Shown here: piece by piece, positions 48,801-56,200 of the stretch
Numbering within the stretch: the first letter of the stretch is position 1
Layout: each line of letters opens with the position of its first letter
Assembly: GCA_966250015.1 (NCBI GenBank)
Contig: CBINFS010000007.1
Span: forward strand, 84,166 to 148,165
Source of the DNA: CBINFS01 sp966250015
GTDB taxonomy: Bacteria > Bacteroidota > Rhodothermia > Rhodothermales > DASSAV01
Length of the DNA: 64,000 nucleotides
Reading direction: 5' to 3'
Notes under the pieces: generated by a model
What the model saw: only the letters and a program-made list of their open reading frames with translations
Told to the model about the DNA's origin: nothing
Database searches by the model: none
Made by a program: the position numbers and the translations under genes

Positions 48801-50265
48801 TGGGGACGTGGTTGACGCCTCACTGGGATACCATACCTTTCAAGAGGGCTTTCTGGATCCGCTCACGCTGACGCTCGTAGCGCGCAACCGGTTCAACAAG
48901 ACGACGGAGAAGGCGCTGGCCATCGCGGTAACGCCGCCTCCAGCAGAACTACCGGTGGTAGAAGAGTGGTCCGTTTCGGAAAAGGAAGTGGTACAAGGCC
49001 AGACCGTGACACTTCGATGGCGAGTGAGCGGTGCACAATCTGTGTACATCCAACCCTTCGGTACGGAGGCGCTGGAAGGAATACGCGAGGACACACCGCA
49101 GCAAAACAAGACCTATACGCTCATCGCGACGAATCGAGACCAGCGTATAGAGCGCTCGATTGAAGTCGTCGTCACGCCGCCGAAAATGGCGCCTCCCCAG
49201 ATCGTTAGCTTCACCGTGGACCCGAGCTCGATGGCTGGCGGCGAAAGAACCAAGGTGAGGCTTCAATGGGATACCAGAGGGGCGACGTCGGTCAGCATCG
49301 AGCCGGGCCTCGGCGCCGTCGGGCCAAAAGGCGCCCGAGAGATCGACGCTCCGGAGTTTACGACGACGTATGAGCTTCTGGCGACAAACGAAGGCGGCGA
49401 GAAGATTGCCCGGGCCGAAGTTGAAATCCGCGATGCGCTTGCGGGTGTTTTCGCCGTCAGAGGCTTATCGGCCTCCGTGACACCCAGTGAGAGCAGTACG
49501 TGTCCGGCGACGTTTACATTTTTCGGAACCATAACAGCTAACGGCGCCGGAACGGTCACGTACGTTTGGGAGCGGAGCGATGGGGCGCAACCCGAGGAGC
49601 AAACGGTAGCATTCGATGGACCAGGCTCGAAGGTTGTCAGAGCAACGTGGACTGTCGGCGCACCCGCCAACACCGTCTCAGGGTGGCAGCAGCTCAAAGT
49701 TGTTACCCCCAACGCCATGACCTCCCAACCGGCTTCGTTTTCGGTGAATTGCCCGGGAACGGGGACGGGTACCGGTCCGGTCGAAACCTGCATCAGTTTT
49801 AATCAAGACGGATTACGTGTCGTCCGCACCGATGCCTTTGCCGGAAACGCCCCGGTCTGGGCTGTTTCGGACGGCGTGGTACTTGTCAGGCAGTTTGCTT
49901 CTGAAGCCGATGCACAGCTTGCCGCCGCCACCATGGAGCGCTTTGGAATGAATACGTACTGCACGGTAGGGCGCCCCGAGCCGACCATGGAATATTATCT
50001 CGTCAGTGGTCGTTCGCCCGCCGGCGAGGCGAATGGTGAACAGTGCACGACGTTTAATCCAGAACGCTTACGCGTAAGACGTGAGCGGCGCTGGATCGTC
50101 TTGCGAGGGAATGAATGGTTTATTGCGGGCGATCGAGGCTTCGAACACGAATTCCACAACGAGGCCGAAGCGCGGCAGGCACTGGCGGTGATTCAACAGT
50201 ACGGGTTTACCAACAGGTGTTCCGTTGGCGGTGAAGAGTCGGGATTTGTGTACTTCCGCCGGTGA
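45838..50265 (+). CDS. 1475-residue membrane Ser/Thr kinase with three FHA domains and Ig-like ectodomain
   Basis: Overlaps the FHA-Pvc12 gene by ATGA. Kinase ~9-275: G-loop IGSGSMG, Lys41, HCDVKPDN (catalytic Asp137; Cys replaces the usual Arg, so a non-RD kinase), DFG Asp158, TPAYMSPEQ. FHA domains at ~310-404, 454-546 and 598-690; the last two are identical over 94 residues. Next come NEW3/CARDB-like sandwiches (~710-920), one membrane helix (~928-950), Ig/PKD-like domains to ~1310, and two C-terminal ~70-residue repeats beginning C.(S/T)FN and ending C(T/S)VG (~1318-1385, 1400-1475). Cytoplasmic kinase and FHA, periplasmic or surface sensor. Context suggests it phosphorylates injection-system parts read by FHA domains. 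Confidence 0.92.
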   Translation: MSSRVGTVLGNYRLTSLIGSGSMGDVFRGQHVQKDRTAAVKVLRGEAIATLRHHLRRDMKRVLELDHPNIVRLYELGEEDGAFFLVYEYVPDGSLRTMLQRRRESRQGGTLTQDLRLVYQASQALAYAHKRGFVHCDVKPDNLLLSRSGNVYTVKVADFGLMQLVQADAVTATDVILGTPAYMSPEQCQGLQAEPRSDIYSLGVVLYEIATGYLPFDANTPSEAIHKHVSAKPIPPREVRRDLPVRLEEIILRCLAKRPGERYPSAEALGQALVDFDRSILPAPPVVRKAPVREEETLAFPAASVPQHPQIRVLDERGHELQKITLHKSIDIGRGEENNVVLPEKVVSSRHARVDWDGTRLTVVDLGSKNHTRLGETILVPNAPREWAQGQVLKIGTYRLEVEYPHVVQKPSTIRYEEDQTVLAGGRELGAETYVSSAEATGFGEQPAEAPLPKVRVLDKAGKELQVIELRDELTIGRKEDSGIVLADRVVSLQHARLNWDGSRVTVTDLRSSNGTRLDSTTVAPDSPEVWAQGQVLKIGPYRLEVEYPEVVPKPSAARYVEDQTMPVGGRELGAETYVSSAEATGFGEQPAEAPLPKVRVLDKAGKELQVIELRDELTIGRKEDSGIVLADRVVSLQHARLNWDGSRVTVTDLRSSNGTRLGGTRLVPNTAQVWQPGDLLEIGSYRFELEQITPVVSETSMVRQLVEVDRIGVTLEENELELEPGTPTVLSVTLANHGETVDHFSLRVDGIDERWVIGPPRPPQLFPGSETVVPLTVLVPRDPASEARTYHVNVRALSKDRDWEYGQASAQWRVLPYEATEFTIAPARVRSRGDARFRIVLRNNGNVPVDYKVFADDDEQVLRYDFSNATLSAGPGETATTGLIASRARRWFGAPQPFSLNVSAVPLTKGPPQAASAQFVHQAIIPSWLPPVAILVLLFLAFSLYRWITQPPTIQNLVVEPTNPVSGQAVTVRWEVAHATEVVFLPLGDVVDASLGYHTFQEGFLDPLTLTLVARNRFNKTTEKALAIAVTPPPAELPVVEEWSVSEKEVVQGQTVTLRWRVSGAQSVYIQPFGTEALEGIREDTPQQNKTYTLIATNRDQRIERSIEVVVTPPKMAPPQIVSFTVDPSSMAGGERTKVRLQWDTRGATSVSIEPGLGAVGPKGAREIDAPEFTTTYELLATNEGGEKIARAEVEIRDALAGVFAVRGLSASVTPSESSTCPATFTFFGTITANGAGTVTYVWERSDGAQPEEQTVAFDGPGSKVVRATWTVGAPANTVSGWQQLKVVTPNAMTSQPASFSVNCPGTGTGTGPVETCISFNQDGLRVVRTDAFAGNAPVWAVSDGVVLVRQFASEADAQLAAATMERFGMNTYCTVGRPEPTMEYYLVSGRSPAGEANGEQCTTFNPERLRVRRERRWIVLRGNEWFIAGDRGFEHEFHNEAEARQALAVIQQYGFTNRCSVGGEESGFVYFRR
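47109..47390 (+). repeat. 282-bp perfect direct repeat, copy 1 (FHA 2)
   Basis: Read base by base it appears identical to 47541-47822 (offset 432, in frame). It encodes GGRELGAETYV... through the FHA core to RSSNGTRL. The ~110 bases before each copy (from about 46995 and 47427) are also similar but diverged, so the duplicated unit is 432 bp. Confidence 0.9.
47541..47822 (+). repeat. 282-bp perfect direct repeat, copy 2 (FHA 3)
   Basis: Second copy of the FHA-encoding block. No synonymous differences from copy 1, which points to recent tandem duplication or ongoing gene conversion; FHA 1 of the same protein is clearly diverged. Confidence 0.9.
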
Positions 50266-50286
50266 GTATCGAGACCTATTGGCCAT

Positions 50287-51168
50287 TCATTTTTCGGCTG
50301 CAGCAATCAACGTCTCGTAGGAGGTCTCCTGGTGTTTCTCAAACTCGGCCAAAAGGTCCTCGAGACCCGAGATAAACGCTTCCCAATCTTTTTCCGAACC
50401 GGACAGAACGCGTAAATGCTTTTCCGGCTCGGTCGGTGAGCCCGTCATGGAGCGTGGGAATCCAGTTAGTCCCCTCACTGTTTGATCGGTGATCACGGAT
50501 TGGAATTTTTGCCGGCGCTTCAGGACACGCACCAACCAGGGCAGCAACAGGCTCAGAAGGTGAAGCGCTCTCTCTCGTTCTTCGGACGTCCTGTTCTCTT
50601 CTCCGATTGGCGACTGTTCAGCAAGACAGGTTAACAGATGGGAAATGACGTGCTCTCCGGCTGAATGATGCCTCAGCTCCTTGACCAGCATGTTCAGCAT
50701 CATTCCGAGCGCGTCATCTCTGCTACCAGGGGAGGCAGTATCGTAGACCGTACCGATCTCTTCTAAAACTGACCGGAGCTTCGCGACCAGATCCTCGAAG
50801 GGGTTATCTTCAAACCCATCGTAGAGTGTGCGTTCGTAGGTTTCCGGAACGAGTGCGGTATCCAGGGTGAAGAACTGAAGAGTGAAGCGGCCAACATTCA
50901 GCCGGTCACCGTGCCGAAGCAGGCGAGCGCTACGCGATTCGATTTTGGTCTTGTTCAGGTAAGTAGCGTTGCGGCTGCCCATGTCGACAACGTAATAGGA
51001 GCTTCCTCGCTTCTCGATTTTTGCATGGTTCCTTCCGACGATTTGCTTTGGATCCTCAAGTGTCAGATCGCAAGCCTTGCTTCGGCCGATGGAAATGGCG
51101 TCCTTATCGAACACGTATTCCGCTTTATCGGCGGTCGTCTTTCCGGTAACCACAATTTTGAATGACAT
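50287..51168 (-). CDS. Cytoplasmic FHA-domain protein with helical C-terminal region
   Basis: 293 residues from ATG 51166-51168, with GGGAGGT at the right distance; a longer frame upstream is not needed. FHA at ~5-105: ISIGRSKACDLTL (Gly28-Arg29), VGRNHAKIE, MGSRNATYLN. The Ser of the usual SRxHA is Gly and NG is NA, so phosphothreonine binding may be weakened. The C-terminal ~170 residues are helical (LVAKLRSVLEEIGTVYDT; MMLNMLVKELRHHSAGEHVISHLL), reminiscent of TagH-type or scaffold proteins, without a firm match. Convergent with the kinase, 21 bases between stops. Confidence 0.82.
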   Translation of the reverse strand: MSFKIVVTGKTTADKAEYVFDKDAISIGRSKACDLTLEDPKQIVGRNHAKIEKRGSSYYVVDMGSRNATYLNKTKIESRSARLLRHGDRLNVGRFTLQFFTLDTALVPETYERTLYDGFEDNPFEDLVAKLRSVLEEIGTVYDTASPGSRDDALGMMLNMLVKELRHHSAGEHVISHLLTCLAEQSPIGEENRTSEERERALHLLSLLLPWLVRVLKRRQKFQSVITDQTVRGLTGFPRSMTGSPTEPEKHLRVLSGSEKDWEAFISGLEDLLAEFEKHQETSYETLIAAAEK

Positions 51169-51405
51169 TTCAACCTCCCGAAGGCGCGAAGCGGTGGAGA
51201 GCAGGGACAAGGTAGAGTCTGACTCCGAGAAGCCACAAAGGAATGAAATGAAAGATCAAATCCGGAACTCGGATGGTGGCCCGTTTACAAACGTCTAGCC
51301 GAAGCCGATTGAGCGGGACCGATGTTTATTGTGAAAACGCACCTTCCCGAATGGCGTTTCATACGCCAATACGGTGATGTCTTCTGGTGTAGCCACGTAG
51401 AACCA

Positions 51406-51444
51406 AAAAGGCAAGAAACCCGATGATTGGGCTTCTTGCCTTTT
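51406..51444 (-). terminator. Rho-independent terminator after the Cys-rich lipoprotein gene
   Basis: 16-bp stem with one mismatch (AAAAGGCAAGAA...TTCTTGCCTTTT; 51406-51421 with 51429-51444) and 7-base loop; A/T runs on both sides let it work in either direction. It ends the minus-strand gene at 51468 before the FHA gene. Confidence 0.85.
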
Positions 51445-51467
51445 GTAAGCGTGTTCTCCTTTCCTAT

Positions 51468-52964
51468 TTACTTTCCGCGGCCCTGATTGTGGCAACCGTC
51501 GAGGCAGTCTTTTAAATCCTCCCAGCAATTCAGGCCGCATGTTCCTCCGTCTTTGCTTGTAACGGATACCACCAGAAAATCATTGACCTGATAGCCCGGG
51601 ACCACTCTGGGATCAGAGCAGCTTGTATGGAATTGGGCGTTCGTGACGCCATCGACCTTTATGACCACCTCATTCCCCAGTGTTCCAGCAAATCCTGGAT
51701 TCCCGGCTCTGCCTGTCCCATCGATCGTAATGGTTTCGTTTTTAGAGAGGGTTGCAGAGGCGATGTTCTGTACGGGGAAGGGGCTGAGTATGTCTGCTGT
51801 TACCGACTTATTCGTTCCTTCTCCTACGTATTGAAGCACGAGCTTCGTGATCTTGCCTTCGCACGGGCAGTAACACTGGGAGAACAGACAGCCTACAAAC
51901 TCCTTCCAGCAGTCTAAATAACAATTTTCGGAAGGAGGTGGTGGAGGTGGCTTAGGTTTGCCGCAGAACTGAATGTTTGAGATATCCGGGTTATTTTTCC
52001 CGTTAGGTGTTTTCAAATATTTGTTCGTGACTTTGCCACTGGTTATTCCACCTTCACTGGAATAGTCATAATCGTGCGTGTCGGTCGCACCCTTAACGAT
52101 AATGGTGTAAATCCCGACACCGTTTGATTTCCAATAGACTTCATTCCTGGTGGACTGACTCTCGATGGTAATGGCGTTCGGATCGCCCTTCTCGAACTTG
52201 TACTTGCCTCCACTCCATTCAAACTTCGCGATTAGCTCCGTTCCTGCCGGGCAGGATCCGTTTGGATTACCGCCTCCTTTACCGGTGCCTTCGACTGCCG
52301 AAAGGAATGGCAGGTCCGGTCCTTCCTGATCAAGCCACAATCCGAACAAGTGACGCTGTATCGGCGAGAGCTTATAATCGGCGGTAAACTCCGGGACTTC
52401 CTCGGGCAGTACGCCATTTTGCGTAATGATGCCAAGGATTAGCGTGTTTTCCGGAGCTTCGGGGTCTGCAAGGGCGCGTCTACCCTTCGCCTTGAGCGCC
52501 ATCAAGACGTCTTCAAGCTCAACGCTGATAGGTCTGGTCGGATTGATCTTGAAGACGGTCTGGTCAGTAATCTTGTCCACGTGGCTCCGCATAGCCAGGA
52601 CGAGCTTGAACGTTTGTTCGATGCTCGTGGCATACTGCGGATCGCCCTGGTTGAAGCGTGCCTGGGCGGTCGCCGTCTGCCTCAGCATGTCCTTGCTGAG
52701 CACATAGCTGGCGTACGGATATTTGTCCTGATCCAGTTCCCAGTCAAGACCGATCTTTGCCTTATTGAAAAAACGCTGTATTTCCTGTTCGGCGGCCTCC
52801 GTCGTAGTGACCTGTGCCAAGGCGCGCAGGTGGGTATCGAGCGAGACGTCTGCCCCTTCATCGACCCTCGCAAAGTCACAACCGGAGCTCGAAACGAGGA
52901 GGGTCGCGAAAGAAACGAACAGAATCAGGGAAAGGAGGGGACCAGTGGCAAAATGCCTCTTCAT
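51468..52964 (-). CDS. Cys-rich lipoprotein, unknown function
   Basis: 498 residues. Lipobox LVSSSGC places the acylated Cys near residue 29. N-terminal ~220 residues are mostly helical (TTTEAAEQEIQRFFNKAK; EQTFKLVLAMRSHVDKITD). A central beta part (KFEWSGGKYKFEKGDPN; YTIIVKGATDT) and a six-proline linker lead to a Cys-rich segment CYLDCWKEFVGCLFSQCYCPC, a beta domain (KLVLQYVGEGTNKSV ... FHTSCSDPRVVPGYQVNDFLVV), and a second Cys segment CGLNCWEDLKDCLDGC at the end. The repeated C..DCW/C..NCW pattern suggests small disulfide-locked motifs outside the cell. No family recognised; own terminator, so a single-gene unit. Confidence 0.72.
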   Translation of the reverse strand: MKRHFATGPLLSLILFVSFATLLVSSSGCDFARVDEGADVSLDTHLRALAQVTTTEAAEQEIQRFFNKAKIGLDWELDQDKYPYASYVLSKDMLRQTATAQARFNQGDPQYATSIEQTFKLVLAMRSHVDKITDQTVFKINPTRPISVELEDVLMALKAKGRRALADPEAPENTLILGIITQNGVLPEEVPEFTADYKLSPIQRHLFGLWLDQEGPDLPFLSAVEGTGKGGGNPNGSCPAGTELIAKFEWSGGKYKFEKGDPNAITIESQSTRNEVYWKSNGVGIYTIIVKGATDTHDYDYSSEGGITSGKVTNKYLKTPNGKNNPDISNIQFCGKPKPPPPPPSENCYLDCWKEFVGCLFSQCYCPCEGKITKLVLQYVGEGTNKSVTADILSPFPVQNIASATLSKNETITIDGTGRAGNPGFAGTLGNEVVIKVDGVTNAQFHTSCSDPRVVPGYQVNDFLVVSVTSKDGGTCGLNCWEDLKDCLDGCHNQGRGK

Positions 52965-53154
52965 TTTATGGGCTCAAAAGGTGTGTGAATGAAGCCAGTT
53001 TCGGAGGATAATCGATACTATGGGACTGCTATGAAAAATGTAACAAGGGTGAAACTGGGCTCGTATCCGTTTTTGGCGCATCGCCGCTATCCGCAATAGC
53101 GCATCCCCACCACAATCTGACCAACTATTCACGGTTTTACTATTCCAGGCTTCA

Positions 53155-53193
53155 AAAATACAAACGGGCTCCCGTCCGTAAACGAGAGCCCGT
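53155..53193 (-). terminator. Rho-independent terminator after the 1522-residue adhesin gene
   Basis: 8-bp GC-rich stem ACGGGCTC/GAGCCCGT (53164-53171 with 53186-53193) followed on the minus strand by TTGTATTTTTG. Lies about 55 bases after the stop at 53246. Confidence 0.8.
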
Positions 53194-53245
53194 CTGCAGG
53201 CAATGGCAGGATACCGTTCCCGGCGCCGTCGCGGCGTTCTCTTTA

Positions 53246-56200
53246 TTACTTTAACAACACCATTCGTCCACTTTCCACCTGATGCTCTCCCGATGCAAAG
53301 TGAGCTTTCAGGCGGTAAAAATACACGCCTGAATTTAATGCGGAGGCGTCAAACTGAATGGTCTGATTACGCCCCGAAGACATTGCCTGGATGGGTGTCG
53401 TTGCTACCCGTCTGCCTGCGAGATCAAATATTTCGACTTGAACTTCGGCCGCCTGTGGCAAATCGAACCGGATCGTGGTGGAAGGATTGAACGGGTTCGG
53501 ATAGTTGCCGTGCAAAACGAAGGTTGACGGCAGGTCCATTTCGCTTTCAGCATCCGTCACGATTCCGGATGGCAACGTGGGTGAAACCGGGACGATGGTT
53601 CCGCTTCCGTCTGCGATCTCACTTACAATGGTGAGGGTTGCCGAGCCGATTGCCTGTTTTGCTTCGAACTCGAGCGAGAATGAAAGCGGACCACTCTGTA
53701 CTGGTTCTGAATCGTCGGTTTCGAACCAGGCGAGCTTCAGGGTGTCACCCGCGACGTGGCTCACTACCCCATCCCGCTGCGAGACGATGCCCCTATATTC
53801 AAGGTCGCTGGCCGGATAGGCAATGCCAATGGTGAAAGCCCCAATGGAAGGCGCTGCATCGAATGAAACCGGAACCCTCAGGATTTCTCCTATATTGGCT
53901 GAAACGGTCACCTGTCCAGATGACGTTTGGGGAGTCTCGCCCGGCTGTTCCGAACTGGCTCCACTCAGATTCACGTCGCCGTATGAGTAAGCTTGAATGA
54001 CGAGGCTGGTTACGTCGCTTCCTTCAACATGCACCGATTCCTCGCTCGCGAAGTAATTCCCTGCCGGGAACTGATCGAGCTTGCCGACTGATGCCTCCGT
54101 GATCAGCCTGGCGTCCGACAGGTCGAGTCGGCCGTCGCCATTTACGTCCGCCGCTTTCTGCTGGGCCGTCGAAAGTTGTTTCTTTCCGGCTGTGGAGCGA
54201 AGTACGAGTGCAGCATCGGCCGCCGTGACCCCTACAAATGGGTCGGTCACGTCGAGCCGTAAGGTGTAAGTGCCTTCGGCCAGCTCGGTAGTAAATGATC
54301 CGTCCTCAGCAGTCGTCAGGGTGAACGTTCCCTGGTCCGGAGAATCGAAAATCACCGTGGCATTTTTAATTGACCGATTGGTCCCGGCGAATTTGACACG
54401 CCCACTGACCTTCTTTTTTTGGCCTGGAGCCTGATCGACGTACACCTTAAAGCTGCTTTCGGCCGACGATCCGGAGCCATCCGTGGCTGTGACGGTAACC
54501 GTTGCCACGCCTTTGCCGACTGCTTTAACGGAAAGTACGCTGCGGCTTACCGTGGCCGTTACCACCGAAGAAGGTATCGTCGTAACGGTATACGTGAGCT
54601 GGTCGCCATCGACGTCTTTAAATGTTCCAGCCTTATCAAAGTTGAGCTCGAAGGAGGTGTTACCCTTAGTGCCCAGCTGTTGGTCCGAGATGCTTTTTAC
54701 GACAACCGGTGCGTCATTGACTGCCTTTACGAGCACGGTAACGTTGGTTGGGGCGGTGGTTGCACCAAAAACGTCTTTGACGGTGTAGGTAAATCCATCC
54801 GTACCGTAGTAATTGGCCTTCGGCGTATACGTGATGAGGCCTCGGGTTCGGTCGACGTTTACCGTTCCATTCGCAGGTTTGGATACGATCTGGAGACTGG
54901 CCTTGTCGAGGTCGTCGCCATCCGGGTCCGAATCATTTGCAAGGACGTCGATGGTCCCTGGCGTGTCTTCGTCGATAACCAGGGTATCGTCTTTACCGAC
55001 AGGCTTCGTGTTGGGTCGGCTCGAAACCGTAACGACGAAGGCATCGGTCACGCTTGCTCCCTTCGAGTCTGTTGCCGTGACGGTAATGTTGGATTGCCCC
55101 GCGGATACCGGCGTAAGCGTTAGCACCGCCCCAGAAATCGAAACCGTTACGTGCGATGCCGAGGACGTAGCCTTGTACGTGAGTGGGTCACCGTCGGCAT
55201 CAGAAAAGACCTGTAGGGCAGCGAGATCGATCTTTACAGGCTGGCTGCCGGCGATGATGCTCCTGTCCGACAGGGCATTCTTTACGACAGGGGCCGTGTT
55301 CTTGGGAGGGGAGCCCGCCGTCACCGTAACCGTGAACTGGTCGACCGCTGATGCGCCTTTCGAGTCCCTTGCCGTCACGCTGACGGTGGCAGTTCCGGCG
55401 GATAGGGGCGTCACCGTAAGAGTCGTCCCATTCAACGACGCCCCGGCGACGGAGGCATTGGATGTCTGCACGGTAAGCGTCAGTGCATCTCCATCCGGAT
55501 CAGAAAACACGTTCAGGGCGCTCAGGTCGAGCACGAGATTTGCGCCCCCTACGCCGAGCGAGGCGTCCGAAATCGGGTTCTTGACTTCGGGCGCGTCGTT
55601 TACCGGGGTAATTGTGATCGATACGTTGGCTGCATTCGAGACGCCGCCCCGTGAATCCTGAACCGTGTATTTGAAGGTATCTGTTCCGTGATAGTTTGAT
55701 TCTGGAGTATAGGTGATTTCGCCCGTCGACGTGTTGATGTCGGCCTTGCCATGCAGAGGCGCAGAAACTACCGTCACCGTTGCTTTGGCGAGAGTGTCAC
55801 CATCCGGGTCCGAATCATTTTCCAGCACTTTGACGGTCACAGGCGTGTCTTCGGGCGTTGTGGCGACGTCATTGACGGCCACCGGCGCAATGTTTGCCTG
55901 CTGTACCACTGTTACCTGGAACGAATGCTGCGCCGAGCCGCCTTTCCCGTCGGTTGCCGTAACGGTAATGGTAGTCGTGCCGGCCGCAACAGGCGTGACG
56001 TTTAGACGGCCGCTGGTCAGGCTCGTCGTAGCCACGGATGTTTTGGATGAGCTCGCACTGTAGGTTAATGGGTCACCATCTACGTCTGAGAATAGCACAT
56101 GGCCAACCAGGTCGATCGTTAACGCCCCGCCTCCAAGCGAAAGTGACCGGTCGGTAATCGCATTCACCACGACCGGCGCATCATTGACCGGCGATACCGT

